DNA of 64,000 nucleotides from Rhipidocladum racemiflorum (GCA_036346355.1 CM070577.1:45642309-45706308), one strand, 5' to 3'. Counted from the stretch's first letter, positions 20,984 through 33,216 are shown. Made by a program: numbers and translations. Notes: generated by a model not told the origin, from the letters alone.

Positions 20984-21720
20984 TCTCCACTTGCACTAGA
21001 GTCAATAATCTAGATTACATTGTGATGAATCTAACACCCATTGAGTTCTGGTGCCGATCATGTTTTGCCCTTGGGAGAGCTTTAGTCAACGCTGGCCCAC
21101 ATTCAGATCCGTGTGCACTTTGCAAATCTTTATATCGCCATCCTGACATGTTCACTGATGGAGTGAAACCGGGCGCTTAATATGCTTGGAATTCTTGTGT
21201 GACCTTGGTTCTTTAGCATTGGCTATGGCACCATTGTTGTCACAATAGATAACCATTGGGTCCAACGCACTCGGAACCACACCCAGTTCGGATATGAACA
21301 TCTTCATCCAAATCCGCTTCCACGCTCAAGCAAAGAACATATTCGCTCCGTTGAAGATCCTGCCACCACAGATTGCTTGGAACTCCTCCACTCAACGCTT
21401 CCTCCATTCATTTCAAAATATACTCGGTTTGTGACTTAGAGTCATCCTGATCGCTTGTCGAAACTAGCGCCGACGTAATCCTTTACGACGAGCTCTTCTT
21501 CACCACCATATATGAGAAACATATCCTTAGTTCTTCAAGTACTTAAAGATATTCTTGATCGCTGGCCCAAAGGTTCCAAACCTGGATCGATTGGTACACG
21601 CTAGTCAAACTAATAGCATGTGCCACATCCGGTCTTGTACACAACATAGCATACATGATAGAGCCTATGGTCAAGCATAGGAATTTTATTCATTACTTTC
21701 TATCTTCTCGCTATAGTTGG
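20984..21720 (-). pseudogene. pol: Copia-2 RNase H remnant
   Basis: Degraded homologue of the Copia-1 RNase H region. The complement of 21080-21260 aligns with 5530-5720 of Copia-1 (HTDLNVAD-like end, then SKHILRRYHL-like and the CDNNGA-like catalytic region). No frame is open beyond about 60 codons, because single-base gaps are frequent. Recognised mainly by collinearity with Copia-1. Confidence 0.7.
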
Positions 21721-21799
21721 ACTCTGAGTCTTACTCAACGCCTTGCCTTGCAACATAGGTAAGAACCCTTTCTTACTTTGCTCCATTCTAAACTTCTTA

Positions 21800-22560
21800 G
21801 AATCTTGTCAAGGTATGTACTTTGCGATAACCCAATCAAGCGCCTCGATCTATCTCTATAGATTTTGATGCCTAAAATATACGCCGCTCACCAAGGTCCT
21901 TCATTGAAAACTCATCGCTTAAGTAATCTTACGCTAAAGTTCTATATCATTTCCAATCAACAATATGTCATCCACATATAATATCGTAAATGCTATAGAG
22001 CTCCCACTCACTTTCTTGTAAATACAAGCTTTCCGTAAGTTTGACAAATCCAAAACCTTTGATTACCTCCTTATCAAAACGAGATTCCAACTTCGCGTGA
22101 TGCTTGCTTCACCATAAATGGATCGCTGAAGTTTGCATACCTTATCAAAGATCCTTAGGATCAACAAAACCTTGGGTTGTATCATATACAACTCTTCCTC
22201 AATGTTTCCATTAAGGAACGCGGTTTTTACATCCATCCGCCAAATTTCATAATCGAAAAATGCAGCAATTGCTAACATAATCCTAACAGGACTTTAGCAT
22301 CGCTATGGGTGAGAAAGTCTCATCGTAGTCAACTCCTTTGAATTTGTCGAAACTCCTGCGATAAGTCGAGCTTTATAGACGGTCACATTACCATCGGCTT
22401 ATTTTCTTTTTGAAAATCCATTTGTTCTCAACGCCTTGCGTCATTGGGTAGATCCACCAAAGTCCATACTTGGTTTTCATACATGGATCTCATTTCGATT
22501 TCATGGCTTCTAGCCATTTGGTCGGAATCTGGCTCATCATCGCCTATCATACGCCGCAGG
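21800..22560 (-). pseudogene. pol: Copia-2 reverse transcriptase remnant
   Basis: The 22063-22278 frame shows the RT core IWRMDVKTAFLNGNIEEELYM, with the catalytic Asp of MDVKTAF, followed by KVCKLQRSIYG. The complement of 21960-21990 encodes the YVDD box region (ATATTGTTGATTGG context). The N-terminal part near 22370-22500 (WVFK, MRSE-like) is split by frameshifts. The RT type agrees with Copia-1. Confidence 0.85.
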
Positions 22561-22899
22561 TCATTATTCTCAACTACCATGACATTCATAGTAGGAACAT
22601 AAAAGTCAGGAGCATTATGCGCTCTTGTTGACCAGCGAGGTGCGCAGAGTGTTCTCTTTCGAGTTTCATGATCCTTATCATTAGTTCCTCTTCATTTGGT
22701 GAAGTCAACTCCAAACAACTTCCCGCGCTGCACTTGCCATTCCATGAAGAGAAGGTTCAATAACCTCGCCGAAGTTCTACCTTCCTACTACTCACACCTT
22801 CGAGAGAAACTCTTTTCCAAAAAGGATCCATTCTGGTAACGAAAAACCTTGCCCTCGGATTCGTGATAGAAAGTGTACCCAATTGTTTCTTTAGGTATC

Positions 22900-23760
22900 C
22901 TATGAAGACGAGATTTTTCCGCTTTGGGTCCCGAGTTTATCAGTTGAAGTTTCTTTCACATAAACATCGTGATCCCTAAACTTTTAGAAATGATACCTTA
23001 GGTTTGTTGCCAAACCATAATTCATAATGTCATTTCAACGGATTTTAGATGGTGCCCCTATTTAAAGTGAATGCAATTGCTTTCAGTGCATGACCCCAAA
23101 ATGAAAGTGGCAAATCTGGTAAGGGACATCATAGATCTAACCATATCCAATAAAGTACGATTACATTTTACTGATACACCATTACGCGTGGTGTTCCAGC
23201 AGGAGTGAGTTGTGAAACTATTCCACATTGTCTCATGTGTGTGCCAAACTCAGAATTAAGATACTCTCCTCCACGATCGGATCGTAGAAATTTGATCTTT
23301 CTATTACGATGATTTTCTACTTCTACTTTGAAATTCTTTGAACTTTTCAAATGTTTCAGATTTGTGTTTCATTAAGTAAATATATCCATATCTACTCAAA
23401 TCATCCGTGAAAGTAATCGAAGTAACGATATCCACCACGCTACCGACACACCTCATTGACCACACATCAGATGTATGATTTAATAAGTTTGCTGTCGCTC
23501 CATTGTACCGAAAACGGGTTCTAGTCATCTTGCCCATGAGGCATGGTTCATATGTTTCAAATGATTCATAATCAAGTGATTCTAGTAGTCCATCGAATGG
23601 AGCTTCTTCATGCTTAACACTAATATGATATAAGCGGCAATGCCACATATATGCAGCAATATCATCATTCAACTTAATTCTTTTGGCATTCACATTATGA
23701 ACATGTGTACTATTATCAAGATTCAAAATAAATAAACCATTCTTTTCGTGCATGACCATA
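22900..23760 (-). pseudogene. pol: Copia-2 integrase remnant
   Basis: The 23304-23759 frame holds the pre-integrase zinc-binding region (YMWHCRLYHIS, then CLMGKMTRT) and the start of the core with ITFTDDLSRYGYIYLMKHKS. The 23168-23350 frame continues with the LRSDRGGEYLNSEF catalytic-Asp block and HMRQCGIVSQLTPAGTP. The rest of the core (to about 22900) is recognisable only in pieces. Protease just upstream is too degraded to delimit. Confidence 0.85.
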
Positions 23761-24830
23761 AAAGATATTATTCATATAAATTGAACAACCATTGTTCTCA
23801 GACTTGAATGAATAACCGTCTCGCATTAAACAAGATCCAGATATGATGTTCATGCTCAACGCAGCACTAAATAACAATTATTTAGGTTTATAACTAATCC
23901 CGATGGTAATTGATAGGTAGCCCGACGGGCGATCACATCAACCTTTGATCCATTGCCGACGCCGCATCATCACCTCATCCCTTGCTAGTTGTCTCCTGCT
24001 TCCTCCTTTGTTCACATTCCGCCCTTCTTATCACCAGATATTTTGGGCGCTTGCGCTGCTCAAGGTCTTTGGCAAAGAAAAAAACATTCAAGATTCCGAC
24101 TTAGGGCCACTTGGTCTTCTCTTCTCTCATGTGATGCAACAGACTTGCCTTCTTCTTGAAGTTTCCTTAGCCTTGCCTTTCTTCTTGAAACTGATAGTCT
24201 TTGGACCATCAACACTTGATGTTCCTTGATCTCCACTTCAAGAAGTTTTCAGCATTGACAGAAGCTCGGGAGAGACTTCTTCATGCCCTCGCATGTTGTA
24301 GTTCATCACAAAGCTCTTGTAGCTTGAGGGCAGAGATCGGAGAACACGATGAATTCCTAGCTCAATGGGGATCGTTATTCCCAAAGCTATGAGTTTATCT
24401 GCATCTGCATTTTGAGTACGTGTCACTAACGGAGCTGTTTTCTCCATCATGCAGCTAAAGAACTTTTCCAAGCTTCATAACTCTCTACCATGCATGGGTG
24501 TCAAAGATCATTTTCTAACTCTCTCATTGTATCAAAAGCATTGTGCTTCAAACGCTGCAGCTCGTGCTCAAGGCCGCATAAAATGCCGCAGTTGAACTAG
24601 ATCGGTCCTCCTTAGTCAAGAAAACATTTTTCTCCTCCTCGGGGCCATCATCAAGGCGGGCACCCACAAGATCAAGCACATAGCTCCTTTGAGCAAATAC
24701 CGAGGAGAATCCTCGTGTTAAGGGCCCAGCTTGGTAAAGTTGCTACCGCTGGTGGCTAGTTTCTCTTTCTCCATGAACAGATTGAAATTGAAAATAGTGG
24801 TGCCATCTACAACGATTTGCAAAGTTAAAT
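23761..24830 (-). pseudogene. gag: Copia-2 gag and protease-region remnant
   Basis: The 24238-24471 frame has the Copia gag signature IPIELGIHRVLRSLPSSYKSF followed by NYNMRG. Upstream (24480-24830) the complement shows gag N-terminal wording (GTTIFNFNLFMEKE, then a MCLILWVPA-like stretch) across several frames. 23900-24230 would hold the zinc knuckle and lysine-rich linker but is heavily damaged, and 23761-23900 holds protease debris. Confidence 0.75.
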
Positions 24831-25962
24831 TAGACTAAGTTCATAATAGATTAAGTTCAAGTTTAATTCAAAAATTACTACGAACTCCCACCAAAACAAC
24901 ATCCTCTAGTCATCTTTAGTGATTACATCGAACCAAATTCACTATACCAAAACCGATCATCACGTGAGATCAAGATAGTTTCAAAGGCTTAACATCAATA
25001 TGTTCATCATATCATCCATATGACTCATGCTTTACCTTTCGGTTCGTGGTTCCGAGGCCATGTTCCAGACATGCTAGGCTCGCCAAGTAGAACCAAAGTA
25101 TTTGCGCAGTGTAACCAAGCTTACACCCGCTGTATGCGAACGAGAGTCTATTACACCCGATCATCACGTGGTGCTTCAAACGCATTTAACTTTCTTAACG
25201 GTGCATACTATGGAAGAACACATTATTATCTTGATATTAATTTGAGGGATCATCTTATAGTGCTATCGACGTGATCATATCAAGCAAAATAAGATGCATA
25301 AAAGGATTAACATCACATGCATGAATAAAGTGATATGATATGGTCCTTTCAAAGCACTTGATCTCCATCTTGTGACATGGTATGATCTCCATCATTCCAC
25401 CGCATGGTACCAAGGTCCATGATGTCGCCATCTTGATTGTCTTCCTCCATTACAATATATCACATGGACATATACTTAGCACGCAAGTTATAAAAGAAAA
25501 AACAACCAAAATGGCTCTGCCGCTTGTTTAAATTTACAATAAATTTCATTTCATACAACAATCTTGTATCAATGACCATATCACATCACAAGCCCTCGCA
25601 AAACAAGTTAGACGCCTAATTTATTTTTGCATATTTTACGTGGTTTTGGGCTTTCTAGGAAAATCGTTCTTACTCTACGATCAAGAACCACAAATCTATG
25701 ATAAAAACATTATTAGCAAACCGCTAAATTAGATCATGACTATAGTAGGAGAAATCGACACCTTCGCAAAGCCACTTATGCAATACTAGTTGCATGTCGA
25801 AAGGTGGAACAAGTCTCATGCGACATGTAAAGGTTAGTCCGCCGCTTCAAATCCCACTATGCCACCATGATCCAAAATACACGAAAAGTATGCAATAACA
25901 TGATCATCAACGCCCACATCCACATGTGTTTTAAACCGCATAAAACATCTACGCATAGACAC
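24831..25962 (-). other. Copia-2 5' leader, non-coding
   Basis: About 1.1 kb between the primer-binding site and the first gag wording. I find no domain, tandem repeat or convincing open frame. The packaging signal is normally in this interval but cannot be recognised by eye. Confidence 0.55.
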
Positions 25963-25975
25963 GGCTCTGATACCA
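25963..25975 (-). promoter_or_regulatory. Primer-binding site of Copia-2 (tRNA-iMet type)
   Basis: The minus strand reads TGGTATCAGAGCC, complementary to the 3' end of initiator tRNA-Met, a few bases inside the 5' LTR. This fixes the LTR inner edge and the element orientation. Confidence 0.9.
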
Positions 25976-25979
25976 CCGA

Positions 25980-27608
25980 TGGTTTCAAGCATGGAAACAA
26001 AAATTTTCCTACGAATGCAACCAAACACCAAGATCATATCTAGGAGATGCATGCAAACGGTTTTGCATGACTCACCAGAGACCGAAGCCGGAATAACGCT
26101 CCCGCAAACAAACGTGGTTGAAGTAGAGGTACACGCCCGACTTCAAAGTCACAAGATGAGCGCCAATAAACGGCAGCGCCCGCATTTGGTCACACGCACG
26201 TGAACAACGACGACCTCCAATCCTCGACCGCGGGGCAAATGGAAGTAGAGGATCCACGGAAACTCCAACAACACTACGACTTAGTGGTGGTGGTGGAGAA
26301 ACTGAGCAAAGAGCCGCTTAAGCTTAAGCCGCTGAAAGGTGGAACAAGCAGGAGGAAGGAGAAAGACCAACCAAAGGGTCATAGAGATTCGGCCATGAGA
26401 GAGGAGCTCCACCCTCCTTTATAGGAGTGAGTTGACTCTCCATTCTCTCCATGTGAATGGACTCTCCATTCTCTCCATGTGAATGGACTCTCCATTCTCT
26501 CCATGTGAATGGACTTCCTCCATGTGAATGGACTCTCCATTCTCTCCATGTGAATGGACTTCCATGTGAATGGACTCTCCATTCTTTCCATGTGAATGGA
26601 CTTCCATGTGAATGGACTCTCCATTCTCTTCATGTGAATGGACTCTCCATGTGAATGGACTCTCCATTCTCTTCATGTGAATGTTCGATATCCCGAAACT
26701 ATTCGGTGCTGTCCAAACTTTTCTCCGTGTTCCGTGATCCACTCAAAAGCCGCCGATGAACCTTAAGTGTGTCACCCTACGGTTCGTGAATAAAATGGAC
26801 ATGATCAAGACACCTCTCCGATCAATAATCATCGGGATCTCGAGATCCATAATGACTCCCACTTACTCAACGATGAACTAGTGATCGTGGTGAACCAAAA
26901 CCAACATAACCAATTCCCTTTTGTCTCGCGATATATTACTTATCCGAGATCCGATCATTGGTATCAACTATACCTAGTTTGATCCCGCTATCGATAAGTA
27001 CTTTTTACTCGCTCCGCGATATGACATTCTTGTGACCTAGTCACGCGCTTGCAAGCGATGTCAATGTGATATCACCGAGAGGGCCCAGAGTATATCTCTC
27101 CGCATCCTGGATGGACAAATCCCACTCTTGATGCATGAGCCTCAACTAATACTTTCATAGTACCCAAATCCATCTTTATAGTCACTGGTTACTTGAGTGA
27201 CGCTTTGATGTCATCAAAGTACTTCTTCCGGAGTTAGTGATTGACATCATCTCATGGTCTAAGGAAAAGAGCTATTTTGTATATGTTCAGTACAAAGAAC
27301 AAACTTTAATGACTTGATCGAATTTGCTATACCAACTTGGGTGTGTGTTCATCACATCATTCTTCTAATAATGTGACCTCAAGTATTAACAACATCCAAT
27401 GTTCATGATCAGGAAACCTTGATCATCAGTTAATCAACAAGCTAGTTTAAAAGAGAGGCTTTACTAGGAACCTTTTGTTTGTTTATTACACACACATGTA
27501 TCAACGTTTCCGGTTAATACAATTTTAGCATGAGAAATAAACATCTATTATAAACATGGAATAAGATAATAAACAATTTATTATTGCCTCTCGGGCATAT
27601 TCCCTTCA
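25980..27608 (-). repeat. 5' LTR of Copia-2
   Basis: Minus-strand start TGAAGGGAATATGCCC at 27608, inner end next to the primer site at about 25978-25980. A TATA-like CTATAAAGG lies at 26416-26424 on the minus strand, with the minisatellite upstream. The outer flank CAAAAT (27609-27614) matches 19385-19390. Confidence 0.9.
26430..26683 (-). repeat. Minisatellite in U3 of Copia-2 5' LTR
   Basis: Same 26-bp unit family as 19850-20068 but with a different unit order and number. Identical LTRs are produced at insertion, so the difference reflects change after insertion or collapse during assembly. Confidence 0.9.
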
Positions 27609-28785
27609 CAAAATTCATGGTAATGATTTGGAAGTTCTTGTTTGGGAGGTATTAGTATCTCTTTTCCATCTAGAGTTGGGTTTATGTAAAAGGTGTGGTA
27701 ATTGTGATTATTTCTAAAAGATGAAACTTATGACTGTTCCATAAGTGATCTGTGATCTAATTAAAAAGGTTTTCTGCTAGAAAATGAGTTTTTCCTTCTC
27801 TTAAAGGAATATTGGTTGCTGGGTGGAAGTGGATTGTTTCCTCACTCAGTTTTTTTTGGGAATGAAGTCATGTATTCTAAAAGATATCTTTTTCCTTGGT
27901 AAAAGCTTGAGGTTTTGTTTTTGTGAAAGTGAGTTGTCTCGACAAAAGTTTTGCGCGGTGTTTTTCTCTTATTGGAGTTTTCCCGTGGTAAAGTTTGTAT
28001 CCTTGGTTTTAAATGGTTGAAATTGGATTGAGTGGTTAAGTGGAATCGAAATTTCCTTTGCTTTCTAGCTTAAGAAGAAGGTTATTAATCTGGATTTTTG
28101 GTAGAGTATGTGAGAGGATTACACTCTTCGATTTAGTTCTTTGGACGAAAGTCGTGGGGATGAGACCTTCTTAGAAGAAGAAGTACGTGTGGTTTGGTTT
28201 CGATCGAAGGTCCTAAATTGGGTTAAGTGTTGATCGTAAAGAGATTAGGAGTGGAGAGTAATGAAGGTTGTTTGGTTCCTTAGTGGTGCTTGTTTAACCC
28301 TTATTAGTGAACCACTTGGAAGCTGATGGTAATTATGTTACCATTCCTATCGCGTGATTGAACTTGTGGGTTAAAATGGTTATAGTGAAGGATTTGATAA
28401 TCTGATGAGAAATGTTTTGTAGTGAACATTTACATTGAGTAGTGGCCCTTGGAGTGAAGTAGGCTTGATAGAAGAGATATCAAAAATTATATTGTGGTTC
28501 AATTGGTTTAAAAGAATTGTACTTCTTTTGCATTCGAGATGGGATTAAGAATATGAATGTTCATGGTATATGGTTGAGTATATTAAAGACTTATACTCCT
28601 GGGGCTTGGTTATTGAGTGAAAGAATGTGAGGGCGAGACCCTCTTAAGAAATGAACCGATTACGGTTTAGTAATGATCTCCAGCCCTAGCATGAGCTAGG
28701 CGTTGACTATGTGGTATAAGGGTGGATTATGATGGAGGTTGTTGATGTCTTGGTTCAAATTTTGTTAAGAGTGTCGTTTGGTGGT
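27609..28785 (+). mobile_element. LARD-1 interior, right segment
   Basis: Continues LARD-1 after Copia-2. It aligns with the LARD-2 interior: 28620-28770 matches about 42350-42500 (the GAGACCCTCTTAAGAAA string, the TAGCTTGGGCTAGG-like motif, and GGATTATGATGGAGGTTG versus GGTTTGTGATGGAGGTTG). No protein domain. It ends at 28785 where the Tat LTR begins, well before the PPT and 3' LTR that LARD-2 has, so the remainder should lie beyond the right window edge. Confidence 0.75.
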
Positions 28786-29480
28786 TGTCGTCATTTTTAG
28801 CCGGCAGGCTATCTCCCCGAGGGAGATAGTTAGTTCGATAGGGGTGCTTTTGCGGGTGGAACTCCCGAAGGGCCCTCTCGTGGGATCCCGACAGTCGGTC
28901 GGAGACTGGGGAACACACACTCGGCGCCGGAGGGCGAGGCGGAGGAGAGGCAAACAGCGCAAGCGAGGAGGAGAACGAGTCACACACCGATGTACCCAGG
29001 TTCGGGCCCCCGGTGCGGGTAATAGCCCTACGTCCTGCTTGGTCGTTGTTTAATATGTGTGGAAACGATTACAAGGCTTCTTGCTATCGAGCTCACCTGG
29101 AGCTCGACCTGGGCACCAAGCTAGAAGAAGGTCCCCTAGAGCGCCCCAAACTAGCCCTTCTGTTCCTTTCCGAATAACCCCCCTCTCCCCATGCACCAGA
29201 GCTCCCTTATATAGACGGGGCTGGCTCGGGCAGGTGAGAGGGTAACGTCATGCAAACACGCAGACCATTATTACACTTGTCTCTTCAGTCTTATCTCCCT
29301 ATCTTATTCTTTATGCGGCCGCCCATCCCCGTCTGGTGAAGGCGCGAAGCGCCACTAGGACAGGCCGCCTTTGCAATTAATGTCCTGACACAACGTGTTA
29401 GGGAGAAGGAGGCTTCGGGGTGAAGCCTCCGTCTCCGCTTCTTGGTCGCCTGTCTTCTCACCCGGCTGCCACGTGGGCTC
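28786..29480 (-). repeat. 3' LTR of the Tat element (inner boundary uncertain)
   Basis: GC-rich sequence starting TGTCGTCATT where LARD-1 homology stops. It contains a minus-strand TATA box at 29205-29215 (TCTATATAAGG) and, downstream of it, the short-read-through region ending at 28786. No second LTR is available to fix the inner edge. U3 could extend to about 29850. A perfect short palindrome (GGCGCGAAGCGCC) lies at 29341-29353. Confidence 0.6.
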
Positions 29481-29489
29481 GCACCCAGC

Positions 29490-29630
29490 AGAAGGGCCCT
29501 GGTCGCCCAGCTGATCGCTTGGCTGGTCGCCCGGCCAATCGCCTGGCTGGTCGCTCACCTGGTCGCTCAGCCGCCATGTGGGTCGGTGCTCGGTGAGAGG
29601 GGCCTTGTTGCTCGCCTGGTCGCCGAACTA
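29490..29630. repeat. CTGGTCGC-based tandem repeat
   Basis: Degenerate 11-24 bp units containing TGGTCGCC or TGGTCGCTC, alternating with GCTGATCGC, GCCAATCGC and similar. Located in presumptive U3 between the TATA box and the antisense ORF. Translations in either direction (DQPGDWPGDQ-like) are repeat artefacts. Confidence 0.7.
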
Positions 29631-29639
29631 TTCATCTTG

Positions 29640-31251
29640 GTCAACGCGGAGAGGGTACCCCCGGGCCATAGGCGGCGAAAATTGGGGCTCATCCGTCGAG
29701 GAGACAGTGGAGCTCCAAGCTATGGCGGCCCTCATCCACCACCTGTGGGACACCGGGTTGACCAGGGTGATGGTAGTCCGGGACTTCGTCACCCGGAGGA
29801 TCAGCCCCCTCCGTATGCATGCTCGCTCGGCTTGGTAGTGTACGGGGGACGATGATGTGACCCACACACATCCGGGTAGTAAGTCTTTGTTCTTCATACA
29901 CTCGCACTTCCTTTCATGGTAGTTGCCGCTTCGACAATTTTCACCTTTCTTCTTTGTCTTCCAAGCGTAGGGAACCCGGATGGTTCTGCCATCTCCAGTG
30001 GCTAACCACCCTGCTCTCGCCGATGCAGGGTAGTCTGGATTCCCCTGATGGGGCTAGACCGCTCTGTGACTTGGGGTCCACGGAGAGACTCCACATTTTG
30101 AGTCTCTTTCCCGCCATGGACCCCATCGGGCCATCGATCAGGGACCCGGCCCGTGGTCCCTTGAGGATCAGGGACCCAGCCCCGGCGGATGACTGGAGTG
30201 CAGGCAAGCGGCCTGCATCTCCCGACCCCGCGCGTGCAGACCCCATGAGGCCTCGCACCGGGGGCCAGACTTCTGCTGCTGTCGACCCCGCTTCGACAAT
30301 GAGCGCGCTCGGGGCGACGGGAGCTTCATCTGGGGCGGCGGGCACCGCCGCCCTAGAGGTGGCGCCGGTTTTACCAGTGCCCTCTCCAGTGGCGTTGACT
30401 CCCCCAGCGCTGAGGATCGCCGCGGCCGTCCACCAGGGCGGCCTCGCCCTTCTAGCGGCCTCCTTCGCCTTCCAGTCGCCTCCAAAGGCGGCCGCTTCAA
30501 GCGCCCCCGTCGAACCAGCACCCGCAGCGCCAGCCGTCACAGCGGGGACTTCCGCCCATGACCTGCCAGGCACCTCCGCTACAGTCGCCCAGCCTGCCAC
30601 GGTTGTGCTCGCCCCTCCACCCTCCAGCCTAGCTGCGCTACTGGCTGAACTCTGCGGGGCGTAGGCGTCCTCGGGCAACCTCCTCACGGCAGCCATCCAG
30701 CACGAAGCGCAGCTATCGCAGCAGATGGCGGCGCTGCGCGAGGAGCTATCCTAGGAGAGGAAGCAAGGGACGGAACTGCTATCCTAGGAGTGGGCCACTG
30801 GGGCGGCCCTATTCGCCTGGGAGGAAGAGGCGGAGGCGGGGCAGGAGCAGGCGCGGTCCGAGCTGCGCCGCACCTTGCACAACCTCACGGTCATGCTCCA
30901 CCTAGCCTTTGAGTGCATGGCGAGGTGTCTGGGACCGCTGGGGGTGGCCCTCCACGACCCCATCGAGTCCACGGCCTTGGCTGCTCGCTCCACCTGAGAA
31001 GGGCGGGAAGTGGCGGTGGCCACGCTACATTCGTGCTGGCGTGCTGCGCCAGCCACGATGCCTCCTTTGATCCGATGGTCGTCGTGGCCGGCATTGAAGG
31101 GGAGGAAGCCCAGGCACAGGCGTGCATGCATGAGGCGGCGGTGCAGGTGGCCGGGCTGATGGAGGTGGTAGACCCCGAGATCGACGCCGCCATGGCGGCG
31201 GAGAAGGTCCAGGACCCAGCTGGGCACATTGAAGTTGCCAGCGACGAGTGA
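29640..31251 (+). pseudogene. Antisense additional ORF of the Tat element
   Basis: Coding-like block on the strand opposite to pol. Pieces: ETVELQAMAALIHHLWDTG and VVRDFVTRRISPLRMHAR (about 29690-29830); an Ala/Pro-rich frame 29954-30664 opening with KRREPGWFCHLQW; an amphipathic charged segment with LREELS, EEEAEAGQEQARSELRR (about 30690-30880), interrupted by TAG codons; and an Ala/Glu-rich tail ending EVASDE with a stop at 31249-31251. The wording resembles the grass proteins labelled putative gypsy-type transposon, which are encoded antisense in Tat-like elements. A gap near 29840-29950 could be an intron. Its function is unknown, and stops make it non-functional here. Confidence 0.6.
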
Positions 31252-31954
31252 TCGCCCGGGCCGCACTCCTGTCTTTGTTTTCTTCCTATTTCTTTCCCCC
31301 CTTTTTTGCATGTAAAAAACCTATCTCAGTAAGCCCAATGAAGTCGGTGCTTTTGGACTTTACCTGAATGCTTGCTTGGCCGTATTTTGCTTGTGTTAGC
31401 TTGACCCGACCATCGTGTGACCAGCCCCTGGGCTAGCTGTGTTGCGACAACGAGTCCGACCGGTATTTTGGCATTCCATCGTTGCCTATATTCATAGCTG
31501 CTGCAAACACAAGTAATTGTTTATGCGCAGAAAAAAGGCCAAACGAACACAAACTCCCGCAAAGGGGTAGTCTCGGTTCCCTCCTTTCTTGGGACTTAAG
31601 TTCTTGTGATTTCGGGATCAACCGGCGGTGTTGCGGGATAAGGTAGCGAGCTCCCAGGAGGGGTATTGGGCCAACGGTGTTCGCGGGGATGACTCATAGC
31701 GTGCTTGCCGCATTTGAACCACCGTGCCGCACTCGCGCTCCTGGTCAGCCGTCCTTGTTCGACACGAACGCCGGGCGTTATCACTCATCAACAAGAAGCT
31801 ACCGCACAGGCGGTACTAAGGGCACCCACTTTAGAATCGCTGCCCATTGGGGCGCAAGAAAGGGATACCAGAAAATGACGAGCAAAAAGGCTTATGAGGC
31901 AAACAGCTTCCTTGATTAACGAGAGAGCGTGGAACCCGTCAAACCCAAGGAGAC
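31252..31954. other. Non-coding interval between integrase and antisense ORF
   Basis: About 700 bp. On the plus strand it starts with a T-rich stretch after the antisense stop, as a 3' UTR would. Several open frames of 60-80 codons have no recognisable content. No repeat or RNA gene seen. Confidence 0.55.
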
Positions 31955-33216
31955 CTAGGGGTACAACCTTCAGAGCAACTCCAGGTTCTGGGAGTTTGGC
32001 ACCTCTTGACCATCCTCAGTGACCAACTGGACCGCCCCAGGTCGTGAGATCGAAGCCACCTTGCAGGTGCCCTCCCACCGGGGGGACAACTTGTTGAGGC
32101 CGGCGTGCGTCTAGATCTTGCGCAAGACCAAGTCACCCATCGCCAGTGTTCTTGGCTGGACCCGGGTGGCATGGTACTTCCTGAGACTCTACTGGTACCG
32201 AGCAGCGCGCAGGGCTGCTCGGTCACGCGCCTCTTCTAGAAGGTTGACATTGTCCCTGCGATGGTCCTCCTGGCCTTCCTCCGTGAACGCCGAGACACGC
32301 GGAGAGCCGAGCGACAGCTCGGACGGGAGGACAGCTTCCGCTCCGTAGACTAGGAAGAAAGGTGTCTCTCCAGTTGTCCAGTTGGGTGTGGTCCGGAGCG
32401 ACCACGGCACCGCCAGGAGTTCTGTCCATCGCGCCCCTGCTTATAGAGTTGGTCAAAGGCTCTGGTCTTGAGGCCCCTCAGTACTAGCGCGTTGGCGCGC
32501 TCCGCTTGGCCGTTGCTCCTTGGATGGGCCACCGAAGCAAAGCACACCTCGGTGCCCATCTCGTCGCAAAACTCAAGGAAGGCCGCGCTGGTGAACTGAG
32601 TGCCGTTGTCAGTGATGATGCGATTGGCCACTCCATAGCGGGTGAAGATTCCATGCATAAACTTGATAGCGACGGACGATGTGATGGCGCACACTGCGTC
32701 AGCTTCAACCCACTTAGTAAACTTGTCAATGGCGATGAACAAGTGGGTGAAGCCCCCTATGGCCCGCGGGAACGGGGCCAGGATATCCAGTCACCAGACC
32801 GCAAATGGCCAGGAGAGCGGGACGGTTTGTAAGGCCTGGGCGAGTCGGTGGATCTGCTTGTTGTGAAATTGGCACACCTCGCATCACTTCACCCGTTCGC
32901 CGGCATTCTGGAGGACAGTAGGCCAATAAAATCCTTGGCGGAACGCTTTGCCGACGAGCTTCCGACCTGACATATGGCTCCCGCACATGCCTCCATGGAT
33001 ATCAGAGAGCAGGGTGCTCCCCTCTTCCCGAGTGATGCACTTCAGGAGGATTCTGTTTCTACTCTGGCGATATAGGTCCCCACCTACCAGAGTATAGCAC
33101 TTGGCCTTTCGTGCAAGTCTCTTGACCGAGGCATCATCGTCGGGGAACACTTGGTCTCGCAGTAAGGCGCGGATGGGGTCCATCCATTGCTCTTCCCGAC
33201 CAAGGGTGGCGATCAC
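31955..33216 (-). pseudogene. pol: Tat integrase
   Basis: Read on the minus strand: zinc-binding domain with the His pair in HGGMCGSHMSGRKL and the Cys pair in CEVCQFH (about 32870-33000), interrupted by a stop before the first Cys. Then core Asp in LDILAPFPRA (about 32780), FIAIDKFTKWVEA, the second Asp in IITDNGTQFTS (about 32600) and Glu in SNGQAERAN (about 32500). The C-terminal part contains GETPFFLVYGAEAVLPSE and the LSPRWEGT-like block near 32080. Ends near 31955. FIAIDKFTKW is the usual wording of plant Tat integrases. Confidence 0.88.

Larger units (their letters stand above)
19391..27608 (-). mobile_element. Copia-2: complete-length Ty1/Copia element in LARD-1
   Basis: Two LTRs (19391-20983 and about 25980-27608) bracket a 5-kb minus-strand interior with gag, integrase, RT and RNase H remnants and a tRNA-Met primer site next to the right LTR. 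CAAAAT flanks it on both sides (19385-19390 and 27609-27614) as the target duplication, so the LARD-1 sequence joins cleanly across it. Protein frames are broken many times. Many breaks coincide with expected CAG/CTG positions, so the element may be more intact than the sequence shows. Its LTR is related to, but distinct from, that of Copia-1. Confidence 0.9.

Noticed and set aside
28727..29245. Opposed open frames near the Tat LTR, considered as a host gene
   Set aside because: They lie across the LARD-1/LTR junction and inside the LTR, lack domains and have no frame-level support.
30168..31311. Long minus-strand open frames opposite the antisense ORF
   Set aside because: GC-rich shadow frames with Ala/Gly/Arg-rich content; the plus-strand reading has a sensible domain-like order and stop.
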